Assembly: GCA_033085395.1 (NCBI GenBank)
Contig: JANQBS010000204.1
Span: 1-64,000 of the forward strand
Length of the DNA: 64,000 bases
Source of the DNA: Xanthoparmelia taractica
Lineage: Eukaryota > Ascomycota > Lecanoromycetes > Lecanorales > Parmeliaceae
Direction of reading: 5' to 3'
Shown here piece after piece: positions 1-11,330 of this stretch. Every line of letters begins with the position of its first letter. Position 1 is the first letter of the stretch. The notes under the pieces were generated by a model. That model did not search any database. It had not been told where the DNA came from and saw only the letters and a program-made list of their open reading frames with translations. A program made the position numbers and the translations under genes.

Positions 1-390
1 ATCTCTTAATAAAAGCTTTATTTATTTCTCTTCTAATATTTTAATAAAGTCGATATCTTATTAGATCTATAAAAATTTATTAATTAGATCGATTAGTATA
101 GTCTTAGCTTATATATTTCCGAAAATTATAACTTTATTTAATAATTTAGTTTCTTTAGTTAATAAAAGAGTTAATTAATTTAAGCTTAAGTTTATATTTA
201 AATTTATAATTATTTTTATTAAAGCGAATTTAGATTTAATATTAATTTAAAAGTAATTTTTATAATTTATCTCGAGAATATTCTTAAATCTTAATCTTCT
301 TAAAATTTAAATAAATATATTAGACTCGTTTCGAGTTAGAATCTTAATTATTATATAATTAATTAAATAAGCGAATATTATTAAATTTAT

Positions 391-690
391 CTATACTACT
401 AATTTAAATAAGAAATTACGATTATTAGATAAATTAATTTCTTTAATTAGTAGTATTATCTCTCTATGCGAAGACACGAAAATAGATAATTTAATATAGA
501 TCTTTCTTCGCATAAACTCGCCTCGAGATCGAGTAATAATATTAATCGTGATACTATAATTATTAATCCTTACTTTCTTATTAATTACATTAATAATAAT
601 CTCTTTAAGCCTAATAATATTATTTTTAATAAATATTTTAATACGTAAGTTATTAATAATATATAGCTTTCTACGTAAATATATAAGCAC
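391..690 (-). pseudogene. Aspartic-protease region remnant of chromovirus copy 1
   Basis: This 99-codon open stretch is a surviving piece of a retroviral-type protease and its downstream linker, not a gene. It contains the block IINNLRIKIFIKNNII, the degraded form of the fungal Gypsy protease segment that reads roughly 'VxxLRAxxLIGNDII', followed by RINNYSITI and a SHREIILLI segment. The same block recurs at 12380-12676 in copy 3 and, more degraded, at about 30600-30735. The catalytic DTG segment should lie upstream at about 700-900, where the frame is broken. Asn where Gly or Asp is expected fits G-to-A mutation. Confidence 0.75.
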
Positions 691-1146
691 TCTTCGATCT
701 TAATTATTAATTCTAGAAAAATAGATATTCTACGTAATATACTCCGAAGTCTCGTATTTAGAAGCACCAACTCCACGCACTCGTAAAGATATTGCTATTT
801 TGAAAATAGCTATATTCGAACACTATTAAGAATATTATAATCTATCTATTAAATTTATATTATATTCGATATTAATATAGATCTTATCTTTCTAATTAAT
901 AGAATCGAGTTTAACTTTAATTATAATATAAGTTTAATTTTTAAAAGTAAAATTACTTTTTAATTTCTAATTAGAAGCGATAAACTTAATAATCTTTAAT
1001 TACTTTTTAAGAAAGTTAAAATACTTTATAAATCGTTTATTAGAGAAGTTAAAAAAATTAAAAGATTTTATAAATTATTTCTTAAAATTAAAAGAATTAG
1101 AAGACTTTATTAGCGCTATTTTATTAATATAAATATACTTCTTAAA

Positions 1147-1212
1147 ATAGTTAACACGTAAATACTTATATAATTTAGTCTTAAATAAAAAGAATTCCTA
1201 ATAGTTTCTATA
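1147..1212 (-). pseudogene. C2HC zinc-finger remnant between gag and protease (copy 1)
   Basis: The minus strand reads Tyr-x2-Tyr-x12-Tyr-x4-Tyr. The spacing is exactly Cys-x2-Cys-x12-His-x4-Cys, and TGC/TGT-to-TAC/TAT and CAC/CAT-to-TAT changes explain every Tyr. The homologous finger in copy 3 (11943-12008) keeps its His. In the cell this would have been part of the Gag-Pol polyprotein, presumably binding nucleic acid. That role is inferred from the motif. Confidence 0.7.
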
Positions 1213-3689
1213 GTAGATTTCGATTTTTATAAAGCTAGCAAATTAATTATTATTTAATTATATAGAAAGCTTAGGATTATACTCGAAATTAGTATAATAT
1301 ATCTTATTTTTATACTAATCTTCGCCTATAAAGTAAGAATACTCGATATTAATATTTTCTTTCTAATAGTTCGAATCTTAAGCTTATTTATTATATTCTA
1401 ACTTAGCATTTTTATTAGTAATAGAGGTCTAATAAGTAATTACTTTTAAACGATTTATAGCATTAAATTAAGATCTCTAATTACTTTAATTTTGCTATAA
1501 ATCTTAAATTAATATTAATTTTAAAGAAAAATACTATTACTAATTATCAAATAAAGATCGATTCGAGATCGAATTTAATACGTTTAATGCGGCGATTTAT
1601 AGAAATTAATAAGATATTTGTTAAGCGTTTTGCTACGAATTCGAATAAGTATTTTAACTATTATATTAACGTGAAAATAATTAAGTTAATTAAGTATTTT
1701 AATTTCTATAATAATTACTAAGTTAACGAAAAGATTACTAAAAGTAAGATCGCTAATATTAATTATTAGAATCTATATTTTACTAAGATCGAAATAATTA
1801 AAAGAGTTATTATGATAAATAAGTTTAATACTAATTAGAAATATCTCTATTATTATTATTTCGATTTTAAAAAGAATAATTTTAAAAAAATCTCGCAAAG
1901 ATATTCCTCGAAGAAGAAGAAAATCTATATATTCTCGAATTATATTTATTTACGTAAATTCATTAATTATACTTAAGATTATTTATTTTCTCAAGAAAGT
2001 TATATAAGATAATTTAATTCTTTAATCTTCTTAAGTCACGCCTTAACTTAGTATTTAAGTTATTATAAATTATATTAAGCTAATTTTTAACGCTAATTAA
2101 GTCGATATTGTTCGAAGTATATAGAATCTTTTATATATATTTTTAAGGCTCTCTCTTAATAATAATATTTCTTAAGATATATCTTTTCTTTAATAACGAA
2201 TTAATCGTTATATTAATAAATACTTTAAATCGTTTTATTAATATTCTATCTCACTTATTTAATTTATTTCCGAGCTTTATAAGACGCTTATTATTATTAG
2301 AAAGCTTATTTAATTATTATTTCAAAGCAGGCCCCTTAAAATAAGTTTAAAGATTTATACGAATTAGCTTATTATTCTTAATACTAGCTATATTACGAGT
2401 ATACTTCAAAAATAAATATATATTTCGAAAGTAAGTCTTCTTTGATGTATGCTTTATTAAAGAAGTATCGAAAGTTACTAACTTATTCTTATATATCGAA
2501 TTAAAGAATCTTATATTACTAGTATTTTATTTACTAACTAATATAACTTCTATTATAGTATTGTTATTATTTTATTCTAATGATCCTCGCTTATTAGGCG
2601 ATCTAGATACGCTATAAAGAAGATTTTATAAAGTAATTTATTATTATTATAAAAAGCCAGTATTTTATTAATTAACGTTATTATTTTTAGTTATATTAAA
2701 GTTTAAAATATCTCTAAAAATAAGATTTATACTTAAATTTGAAATAGAATTCGATATAAAATTTATAATAAAAGAATTACTAGTAATAAGACTTTTTAAA
2801 GATAAAAAATAAGATATATCGTTAATAGAAGAAGATTCTCTTAATTTTCTTAATAATTAAATATTAATCTTAAATCTAATTAAAGTAATTTTAAAAATTA
2901 ATCGATTAAATATCTAATTAATAGATTAATTATAGCTTAATACTTTAATAGATATAGAACGAGCTTTTACTTATACGTTACGAGCTAATAAAATTATTTT
3001 TTTTATAATCTTTAGAGGCCTAAAATTAATCTTAATAATATTAATAATAAAATACTTAATATCGTCGAAGATAAGATTAATAAAGATATGCTCGAAGTGT
3101 AGAAATTTGTCTATTTAAAAGATTAAAATAATAATATCTTAAGAGATAGAATTTAAAGCTAACGAAGTTAGAATAATAGTAGTTTTCTTAATAACGAAAA
3201 TAGAATAATAGTAATCTTCTTAATAATAGATATAGAATAATAATAATCTTCTTAATAATAGAGAGATAATATTATATTAATAAAAAAGGTTTTCTATTAA
3301 TATAAAGATATATATAATTAAACGATATAGTATTTTCTTTCTTTTATAGTAAAGATAGTAAGATAAATAATTTAAAGAGAAGGTAACGTGCTTGAAACGA
3401 TAGTAATAATCTATAATAGTAGCAATATAGTGATGTAGTAATAATAAGTGAGCTATAGCGATAATAGTAATAATCGTGAGCGTGAGGGAGATGAGTTTAA
3501 TGAAGATAAGTTTGATAACGAACTTAGTGAGATTGCGATCGGGTAAGAATTCCGATAATTTTATATACGGATCTTATTAGATAGAATATAGTTCTCCGCG
3601 GAGAAGGGAAGAGTTATTTCAACGAATACAATAAGTATTAATTAAGTAATAATGAAGAATCTTCTAAAATAGCTAATAGTAGCTATTTG

Positions 3690-3699
3690 GGCGTTGCTA
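3690..3699 (-). promoter_or_regulatory. Possible primer-binding block of chromovirus copy 1
   Basis: TAGCAACGCC lies 6 bp inside the LTR edge on the minus strand. The same block follows the 5' LTR of copy 3 (9403-9412) and a close form follows the second Gypsy family's LTR (27992-28000). The position suits a minus-strand primer site, but the sequence does not begin with the usual TGG that complements a tRNA CCA end. The assignment is tentative. Confidence 0.35.
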
Positions 3700-3705
3700 T
3701 TATAC

Positions 3706-3849
3706 TATAATAGTAATTATAGATGTGATTAGTTGGATGTGTAATTCTTGATTCTTCTAAGTTGGAAAATTCTATCTAAGTTAGCTAGTATACCAAGCAC
3801 TTGCCTTAGCTGATTTCTTGATTGCTTGGCAAGTGCGTTTCTCGTGACA
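3706..3849 (-). repeat. 5' LTR of chromovirus copy 1
   Basis: On the minus strand it begins TGTCACGAG and ends CTATTATA (from CTATTACA), matching the 161-bp LTRs of copy 3 but shorter (144 bp). It contains the inverted pair GCACTTGCC / GGCAAGTGC typical of this LTR family. It keeps many CpA/TpG sites, unlike the internal region. Immediately outside it, at 3850, plus-strand chromovirus pol begins. The adjoining AATAT (3850-3854) is the presumed target duplication; its partner is outside the window. Confidence 0.88.
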
Positions 3850-3989
3850 AATATATAAACTAAAATTATACTGGCCGATCTAGTTAACGAATTTTTATAG
3901 ATATAATAAAATATCGACTTTATTAAAGTATAAGAAGAGAAATAAATAAAGCTTTTATTAAGAAATAATTAGCAAATTAAGATTAATAA

Positions 3990-4960
3990 AAAGTGAAAGA
4001 TCTATTTCTTAAGCGCACGAGATTGAGAAATAATCGATAAAGCCTTTAATAAGTTATACGAATAGAAAAGGCTTAAATAAATTAAAGATTCTATATTCTT
4101 CTTTTATTTGATATTCGTTATATAAAAAACGTTATTTTATAATATTATTAAGGAAAAATCGATAATTAATATTCGAGATTTAAATAATTTATTACTTTAA
4201 GATATATATTTAGTGCCTCTTTAATAGAATATAATTAACATATTAATTAATTATAAATTTATTTTAGTAATTAATGCTACTTCGTTTTTCTATTAATAGC
4301 GAGTATATTTAAATTATCGCTATATATAGATTATTATAAATTATAGGAATTAAGAAACTTTTAATATTTTAATTATAAGTTATATAAATTCGATTACTTA
4401 TATTTAACGTTAAATCGATAAGATTTTACGATATATCTTTAACATGAAAGCTTACGTTGATAATATAATTACGAGTGTTAAGATATTTTAATAGCACTTA
4501 TAAGATCTTCGTTAGCTATTTAAGCTTTTCGTAAGATTTAATATTATTATTTCTCTTATAAAGATCCTTTTAAAATATTCAAATATTAATTTATTAAATA
4601 AAAAAATTAATTTTTTCGACTTAATTTTATTAGAGAATAAGCTTAAAGCTACTTCGAATTTATAGTATCTTAGCACTTTAAGAGTACTCGAACATTATTT
4701 AAGATTAACTAACTATTTGCGTTAATAAGTTTATTTCTATATATAATTAATATAGTTCTTATAAAATCTTAAAATACTACTTCTTAAGAAAGTATCGAAC
4801 TTTAAGTATTAGCGAAAATAATACTCTTTTAGAATAAAGCTATCTATAGCTTTAAAGTAACAATTAGCTTCTTTTTAGCTTCTTTAAGAAATATTATCTT
4901 AATTAACGATTCTAATATATCTTAATAATACTCAAACTTTATAAATTAATTTAAATATCT
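3990..4960 (+). pseudogene. Reverse-transcriptase domain remnant, chromovirus copy 2
   Basis: Translation shows degraded but recognisable Gypsy RT blocks in order: a LSxRDREIIDKAF-like start, a VIDIRxLNNLL-like motif, an NATSFFY block that in the family begins with catalytic Asp (DATSFF), and AYVDNII at 4450-4470. The last is the catalytic YVDD with the second Asp changed to Asn by GAT-to-AAT. The enzyme would have copied element RNA to DNA in the cytoplasmic particle. It must be inactive, given many internal stops and a lost active-site carboxylate. Confidence 0.85.
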
Positions 4961-5019
4961 TAAAAGAGTTTAATTTTAATATAATAATCTTTTATATTAA
5001 ATTAAAGAAAAGTAAAAAT

Positions 5020-5400
5020 AAATAATCTTCTCGTATAGAAACGAAGTCTATTCTTTTTCTATTAAGGCTTCTAACTATAATAGAAAGAACTTACTAATCT
5101 ACGGAATTAAAGATTACTAATCTTATTTAATATTTAAAGAAAATAAGATATATAATCGAATCTTTAAAGTATTCTATAAGAATATAGACTAATTACTCTA
5201 TTATTATTAATATCATGAAGTAAAATTCGATTATTTTAATCACATTAACAATACGAATAAATATTCGTTTAATTCGAGCTACTTAATTCTTGAAATAGTT
5301 TAATATAGCTATTTCTCACAAATCTAGAATAGAATATATTATACCTAATACTCTACTAAGACTTGTAAGTCTAAATAGAGATAAATCGCTATCTTATTAT
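5020..5400 (+). pseudogene. RNase H domain remnant, chromovirus copy 2
   Basis: The stretch aligns with the fungal Gypsy RNase H that in intact elements reads like 'LSRxLTxxERNYxxTELExA' and later 'DKLNxRLxRASxxL'. Corresponding degraded words are visible, including the block around 5060-5130 and the NIRLI-like block near 5240-5290. The same domain in copy 3 is at 14150-14500 and reads more clearly. Stops replace Trp and Gln. Confidence 0.8.
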
Positions 5401-5449
5401 TATTCGAAGTTGAATACTCTCTATATCGTAAATTTAATAAAAATAAATA

Positions 5450-6640
5450 CTTTATTTCATGAGAAATGTATTTAAGACTATTAATAAGATAATTATTAAA
5501 AAAGGATTTCTATATAACTCGATATTAATAATAGTCTAACTAACGAGGACGTAGCTTCTTTATCTTTCGTGCGAGAAAAGCATCTCTTTACTATTAATAT
5601 TAATTCTTATTTTTCATCTCGATCGAAAGAAAATTAATAATAAAAATAATAAAGTCTTATTTACGAAATATAGCGAGATCTTATATTTTATATTAATAGA
5701 ACTACTAATTAATAACGATTTTATATTTTCTCTTTATTAATAAAAGATATTCTTACTTTAATATATAAGAAAAAATATTCTAACTTTTAGAGATACTATT
5801 AAATCGTTACTTTATTCTAATATATTTATAAAATCATAAATTACTTATAAGACTTTATTTAAGATTATTTAAAGTATTTAATTCTATAGATAAGAAAGCA
5901 CGTATCTTACGATAGCTTATAATTAATCTTATCTTCGTTAATATCTTTTTACACTCTAATTATTAACTTTATTCTAATATTATCTCTATTAAAGCATAGA
6001 TTAAATTATATTATATCTATTATTTATAAGTTTATAAAAATTATTTAATTAATCTTTAATAAATTAACTTAAAAAGTATTTAAATAAATAAAAGTACTAT
6101 TAGATCGACTTAATATTATTAATTAAGAAATCTTAAAAGTTATTATTAGCGATCGAGATAGATAATTTTTTTTGAAGCTCTAAGAATCGCTTTTTAAACT
6201 ATTAAAGATTTCTTTATTTTATTTAATAATCTATTATTTATAGATCAATAATACGAGCGAACGCATTAATTAGATTACTAAGATAGCTTTAGAATACTTC
6301 GTATATATTCTTAATAGATCTTTTTTATAGCCGAAAGTTCTATTACGAATATAGATCTTCTTAAATAACTTCGTCTCTTCTAGGATTATATCGAGCGAAA
6401 TAATCTACGATTTTACTTCAAATAGATCTTTAAATTTACTTCGTTTATTAATTAAAATTAATTACGTCTTTACACGAATTATAATTAAAGATATTATCGA
6501 TTTTACTTAAATGTTTAATAAATTTTATTACGATAGAAAGTATTAATTAATGTTTCTTAGAATAAGAGAATAAATACTTCTTCGACTATATAAAGGCTAT
6601 AAAATTCCCTCTATTCTTAATATTATTAATAAGCTATTAT
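5450..6640 (+). pseudogene. Integrase remnant, chromovirus copy 2
   Basis: A Ty3/Gypsy integrase of the DDE type. The segment ISDRDR at about 6145-6162 contains one catalytic Asp (GAT at 6151-6153), and SERIN at about 6256-6267 contains the catalytic Glu (GAA at 6259-6261), so both acidic residues survive although stops break the frame. The downstream segment near 6580-6640 is the start of the C-terminal tail that leads to the chromodomain. The enzyme would have inserted cDNA with a 5-bp duplication, as seen for copy 3. Confidence 0.82.
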
Positions 6641-6829
6641 AATAATATATTATTTTTTTTTAGATAATAAATAGAATAGATAAATCTATTTATAGACTTA
6701 TTATTTCTATAGAATAAAGAGTTTATTTCATCTTTATAATAGTATAATTGAAGTCTTATTCTACGTCACAAAACCATCTTTTTTAACGTCCTCGACCTTA
6801 ATATATTTCGCCTATTTCTATTAATAATA

Positions 6830-7040
6830 ATAATATTATTAATTTAGAAATCGAATAATTTCTTAACAAACGAATTATTAAGAAAGAATATAATTTAACT
6901 ATAGAGTATCTAATAAGATAAAAGGAATATAATTCTAAATATAATTAGTAATATAATATTAGGGATCTTAATAATGCTTCTAAGTTAATAAAGAAATATA
7001 AGGAGAAAATAGCTAGAATTCGAGCTATTATATCTACACT
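6830..7040 (+). pseudogene. C-terminal chromodomain remnant, chromovirus copy 2
   Basis: The segment reads as a degraded chromodomain of the form 'IExLLNKRxIKKxYx..EYLxRWKGY', with RWKGY present as R-stop-K-E-Y. Chromodomains at the integrase C-terminus define chromoviruses and are known to direct insertion to marked chromatin. Copy 3 has the same block at 15988-16165. This supports classification of the whole family and fits its concentration in an AT-rich block. Confidence 0.8.
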
Positions 7041-7452
7041 TACTTCTATAATCTTATCTTCGTCTTTTTAATTAAACTTACTCGTTAAAAAAAGAAGAGA
7101 TCGTCTTAAAAATTAATCTAAATGATATTCACATTATATCTACTTACTTTATCGCTAAACCTCAACGTTTAACGAGTATTATCGATCGAGAAATAATTCT
7201 CCTCTACTCGATAACGTTTATATAAGACTATTATTATTAATTTATTACTCGATGTTTATATATCAACTAATATTCTAATTAATATTCTAACTATATATTT
7301 AGTCGTCGAAAAGACCTTACTATTACTAACTTTTCGTTAATTTTAATATATTATTATTAACGAATTTGCTTAATTAATAAGATTTTTCTATATACTTTAA
7401 CATATATATAACAAGCGAGATCGCTCGCTTTTTCTTCTATTTCGGTAAATAC

Positions 7453-7610
7453 TATTACAGAAAACGCACTTATCAAGTCAATTAAGAAATTAGCTAAGGC
7501 AGATGCTTAGCTGACTGCTTAGCTGGCTGATAGACTTAGATAGATTTCTCCAACTTAGAATAATCAAGACTTACACACCCGACTAACTGAATACACCCAT
7601 TGCTATTATA
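7453..7610 (+). repeat. 3' LTR of chromovirus copy 2
   Basis: It begins TATTACAGAAAACG (a mutated TGTCACG start) and ends CCCATTGCTATTATA (from CTATTACA). It is 158 bp, against 161 bp for copy 3. The following ATTTA (7611-7615) would be the target duplication. The copy 2 insertion split repeat X, because the same ATTTAGCAAG continues unbroken at about 17055-17070. Confidence 0.88.
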
Positions 7611-8055
7611 ATTTAGCAAGTAAAATAATTTTAAAATTTATATGCAAAGCTCTCGTAAGGCCCGTAACAGTTCTAATAAGATTATTACGCATTACTTCGA
7701 GTATAATCCCCGCGAGAATATAATCTAAAACTCACGATCTCGAGATCTATTTCGAGGTGGTGTTAAGAATCGTCGCTATATATCGCTTCAGAACCTCGTT
7801 ATCGATTAAAAAAAAAACTTATAGGACTAAATATAGGGCTGAGTTACGTGACTAATGCTAATGGTGAGTATAGCAAGTAATATTTGCTAACTATGCTGAA
7901 ATCGTGCTAATAGCAAAGTTAAGTTGCTAACTTGGCGGAATTCGCGCGAATATTTGATGGAGTTACTAATCCGGCGGAATTCTTGATTTCAGCCCTAGCC
8001 GCGCGATTAGCAATTTTGAATCCAGCAGGAACTTTTCAGATTTGCAGATGTGTCT
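7611..8055. repeat. Unclassified dispersed repeat X, copy 1 (left part displaced by chromovirus copy 2)
   Basis: About 445 bp match 17065-17511 in the same orientation, from ATTTAGCAAGTAAA to TTTGCAGATG. Both copies hold a run of ten A's and an imperfect tandem array of about 40-bp units rich in CTAACT..GCGGAATTC (here about 7885-7990). No coding frame, terminal inverted repeat or LTR-type TG..CA ends were seen. It is much less RIP-mutated than the retroelements around it. It could be a non-autonomous element or the non-coding end of an unseen element. Confidence 0.7.
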
Positions 8056-8240
8056 TTTATAGAAGATAGAGAAGGGTTCCTCGCGCTAACCGCATTTGGG
8101 TTTTGAAATCCGCCAACTTTGAATCTCGTGTAAGTCATTCTACGTTCAAAAAGGCTCTCTAGTAAAGATTTCGATTCTCACACTAGTTACCCGACTTTCA
8201 TAGAGAATACGAGATCTACGAGAATACGCTCGAGGAGGAG
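8056..8240 (+). mobile_element. Copia element 3' untranslated end with polypurine tract
   Basis: This stretch matches 43500-43699 upstream of the second Copia LTR, starting near TCGCGCTAAC. It ends in the purine run CGAGGAGGAG (8231-8240) directly against the LTR, the expected polypurine tract that primes plus-strand synthesis. The body of this element is missing: repeat X1 abuts it at 8055/8056. Confidence 0.75.
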
Positions 8241-8364
8241 TGTTGAAATTCGAGTCACGTAACTAGATCACGTGACACGCTAAGGCGTGCCTCATAATCT
8301 CGCTTTTCTAGCTAGTACTCCTTAGCCAATAAAACTACTACGTGTTCTACCTTATATTTTGACA
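8241..8364 (+). repeat. Copia 3' LTR (subfamily B)
   Basis: The 124-bp LTR begins TGTTGAAATTCGAGTCACG and ends CTTATATTTTGACA, with the canonical TG..CA termini intact. A nearly identical LTR lies at 43700-43818. It holds one perfect CACGTG and one mutated CACGTA, both perfect in the other copy; CACGTG is an E-box that bHLH factors bind. The LINE fragment resumes immediately after it, so this element inserted into the LINE. Confidence 0.85.
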
Positions 8365-9230
8365 AGCTCTAAGAAATTCCGATTTTCGTCGATACTATAA
8401 ATCTAGTTTTCTTTTCTAAAATAGTTAATATTACTCTATCTTTTAGAAAGCTCGCTATCTACTTTATAATTAAGATTGAAATTTATTTTTTCTTAAGATT
8501 ATAGAATAATATCTAATAAGAGACTTTATTAAAAGTCTTTATTATATCTAGTAATAATAGACTAGCGATGTTATTTCTATTATAGTTCTAGACGATATAT
8601 ATTATCTCTACTATAATTTCTAGTGCTATCTCGAGAGATCTCTTTCGTCTAGTCTCTATCTATTTCGATGAAAGTAGATTATACTTTTTAGCGTAGTTAC
8701 ATAGACGTTTAGCTATTAACGCTTTTAAGATCTTTTCTAATATACTAAGTAAAGTAACTAAATAATATAATTTAGCGCTAATATAATTCTCTTTTTTTAA
8801 TTTTCTTAAAATAATTATATTCGTCTTTCTAAATTTTCTTAAGTAATATTCTAGATTTAAATACGTTTAAAAAAGATATTTAAACTATGGAATTATCTCT
8901 TTTAAAATTATTCGAAGAAATCTATTTAAAATATTATCGATATTCGAGCGGCGATTAATTTCTAGATTCGAAGTATTATACTTATCTAGAATTCTACTCT
9001 AGCTTTACTCTTTTAATAGAGATAGACTCTTAAGATAAGTAAGGTCTCTTACACTAGATTAATCGCAGTTTGCTTCTTAAGCACGTAGTATTAAGCATAT
9101 CTACACTCTACGTATCGACACGCGTATCCGTTCTCTCGAGCTATATAGATAGTCTCTTCTAAGATCTCAATAAATTATAACTATTCTATTCTTTCTAGAG
9201 AGAGTAATTCGTTAGATATTAATCTCTACA
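8365..9230 (-). pseudogene. Tad1-like LINE fragment: linker and N-terminal reverse transcriptase
   Basis: Read on the minus strand from 9230 to 8365, this is a piece of non-LTR retrotransposon ORF2. Recognisable blocks are a YYLRKFRKTNIIILRKLKK segment (family: FREAxxVxLRKPxK) near 8850-8800, a SLLLLDI segment carrying the first catalytic Asp near 8560, and IASFLKDR and STKIGIP near 8450-8380. It stops at the Copia LTR just before the expected QGSPLSP motif. The 5' side ends at the copy 3 insertion site (AATCT at 9231). Stops and frame shifts are frequent. Confidence 0.78.
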
Positions 9231-9235
9231 AATCT
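9231..9235. other. Target-site duplication (left) of chromovirus copy 3
   Basis: AATCT stands immediately before the TGTCACG start of the 5' LTR and is repeated at 16912-16916 after the 3' LTR. A 5-bp duplication is usual for Ty3/Gypsy integration. Confidence 0.9.
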
Positions 9236-9396
9236 TGTCACGAAATCGCACTTGTCAGACCAATTTGCCAAGCCAATCAAGATCGGCTAAGGCAAGTGCT
9301 TGGCTGGTAGACTTAGATAGAATTTTCCAACTTAGAATAATCAAGACTTACACACTCAATTGACTAACTAACTATATATATCTTATTGCTATTATA
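9236..9396 (+). repeat. 5' LTR of chromovirus copy 3
   Basis: 161 bp, starting TGTCACGAAATCGCAC and ending TTGCTATTATA. It contains the GGCAAGTGC motif characteristic of the family. Against the 3' LTR most differences are C/T or G/A and most mutable sites are followed by A or C (or preceded by T or G on the G strand). CpA sites are still common here, in contrast to the internal region. Confidence 0.92.
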
Positions 9397-10560
9397 GTAT
9401 AGTAGCAACGCCAAATAGCTATTATTAGCTATTCCAGGAGATTCTTTATTATTACTTTCTTATTATTACTTAATTAATACTTATATTCGTTGAAATAACT
9501 CTTCTTCGCGAAGAATTGTATTCTATCTAATAAGATTCGCATATAAAATTATTAAAATTCTTATTCGATCGGAATCTCATTAAGTTCGTTATCAAACTTA
9601 TCTTTCTCACACTCACTATTATTATTATTATTACTATAGCTCACTTATTATTGCTATATCACTATATTACTACTATTATAGATACCTACCGCCTCTTTTG
9701 AGCTATTTATCTTACTATTCTTACTACTATAAAAGAGAAGAAATATTATATTATTTAATTACATATTAAAAGAGAACTTTAACTTTTATAATACACTTCA
9801 TATTAATAAAAATTTTTTCTTATTAATATAATACTATCTCTTCGTTATTAAGAAGATTTCTATTATTCTATTTTCATTATTAAAAAGACTACTATTACTC
9901 TATCTTCGTTATAGATTATTATTATTCTAACTTCGTTAGCTCTAAATTCTATTTCTCGAGATATTATTATTTAAATCTTTTAAATAAACGAATTTCTATA
10001 CTTCGAGCACGCTTTTATTAGTCTTATCTTCGACGATATTAAGTAATTTATTATCGATATCGTTAAGATTAATTTTAGGCCTTTAGAGATTGCAAAAGAA
10101 GTAGCTTTATTAATTCGTAACGTACGTATAAAAACTCGTTTTATATCTATCGAAACTTTATTAAATTAATCTATTAGCTAAGTTCTTAATCGATTAATTT
10201 TTAAGATTACTTTAATTAGATTTAAGATTAATATTTAGTCGTTAAGAAGACTAAGAGAATCTCCTTCTATCGACGATATATCTCTTAAAAATTCTATTAT
10301 TAATAATTCTTTTATTAGAAATTCTTCTATTATTAGCACTTCTTCTATTAAAAATCCTTCTAATATTAACTCTAACTCTAACAATTCAACTAATTCGAAC
10401 GCTATATTAAATTCTACTTTAAATTTAAATATAAATTCTACTTCTAGAGATACTTTAAATAATTTTAATATAATTAAAAATAACAAGATTAACTAATAGA
10501 ATACTAGCTTTTCATAGCAATAATAAACTACTTTATAAGATCTTCTTCGTAATATATCTA
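9397..10560 (+). other. Leader and N-terminal gag region of chromovirus copy 3
   Basis: The TAGCAACGCC block at 9403-9412 follows the LTR at the place of a primer-binding site. From about 9500 to 9760 the sequence is richer in GC and simple triplet runs (TTATTA, CACTCAC). From 9760 to 10560 it is saturated with mutations. No start codon can be chosen. The mirror-image region in copy 1 is 2600-3690. Confidence 0.6.
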
Positions 10561-11330
10561 AATCGTCTAATAAGCGAGAACCGCCAAAATAGAATAATAT
10601 TAATATCGTAGAAACTATATTAGTCAATAAATAAAATATTAATAATATAAGATTCTTTAATTCGATATATAAGAATAAGTTAATAACTTTCGATGCTTCT
10701 TTAATAAAGTATATATTAAAAGAGATCTACTTTCGAGATATATATTTATTTTTAAAGTATACTCGTGACGTAGCTAGCATTAAGAATAATAAGCTTATTC
10801 GTATAAATCTCTAAACTTATTTTAAGGGATCTACTTTAAAATAATAATTAAGCGAGCTTTCTAATAATAATAAGCGTCTTATAAAACTTAAAAATAAACT
10901 TAATAAGTGAGAGAGAATACTAATAGAACGATTTAAAGCATCTATTAATATAGCGATTAATTCGTTATTGAAGAAAAGATATATCTTAAGAGATATAGCT
11001 AGCAAGAGAGAGTCTCGAAAATATATATAAAAGATCTTACGTGCTTCGAAGAATATCGATTTAATTAGCATCAAAAATTAGCTTAATGTAATCTATAATA
11101 GCTTAAATACTAAGCTAAGACGTGATCTAAGAAGATTAAAGAATCGAATTATCTTATATAATTTTCTTAAGAAGATAAATAATCTCAAATATAATTAATA
11201 AATCTATATAGATAAATATAATTTAAGAATATATAAGTTTTCTATGAGATTTTCTTAAAATCGTTCTTTTTAAAATTAGAGTAATAAGAATAAAGATATT
11301 TCTAATTAATATTAATCTCGTTTATAATAG
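10560..11330 (+). pseudogene. Gag capsid remnant of chromovirus copy 3
   Basis: Translation at about 10930-11170 reads as a degraded Gypsy capsid: an RFKAxINIAINSLLKKRY-like segment, then LRDIAxxRESRKY, then an ILRASKNIDLIxxxNQL-like stretch. This matches the fungal pattern in which 'RFK..A...L...RYTLRD...R..R.Y...ILR.AK' is followed by 'QL...Y..L...LR'. The same pattern recurs in the second Gypsy family near 29150-29420. Gag would have formed the virus-like particle. Several stops disrupt the frame. Confidence 0.72.

Larger units (their letters stand above)
1..3705 (-). mobile_element. Chromovirus (Ty3/Gypsy) copy 1, internal region: gag, zinc finger, protease, start of RT; cut by window edge
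   Basis: This is an inverted match to 9397-13070 of the full-length copy 3, so it reads leader, gag, C2HC finger, protease and the beginning of reverse transcriptase on the minus strand, from 3705 down to 1. The sequence is heavily RIP-mutated, so no frame stays open for long. The 5' leader near 3400-3600 keeps more GC than the rest. Its LTR is at 3706-3849. The sequence just beyond that LTR continues chromovirus pol on the opposite strand, so copy 1 is nested inside copy 2. The other end lies outside the window. Confidence 0.85.
3850..7452 (+). mobile_element. Chromovirus copy 2, internal region: RT, RNase H, integrase, chromodomain (5' half outside window)
   Basis: The order reads reverse transcriptase (about 3990-4960), RNase H (about 5020-5400), integrase (about 5450-6640) and chromodomain (about 6830-7040), then the 3' LTR at 7453. 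It matches 12950-16750 of copy 3 throughout. The left edge is not a natural end: copy 1 inserted here on the opposite strand and carries the rest away beyond the window. Frames are riddled with TAA/TAG at positions where the family has Gln or Trp. A hairpin with stem AAGCGAG/CTCGCTT at 7413-7430 lies just before the LTR. Confidence 0.88.

Noticed and set aside
10235..11074. Minus-strand open frames at 10235-10486 and 10817-11074
   Set aside because: They are antisense shadows of the plus-strand gag in chromovirus copy 3, kept open by biased composition.
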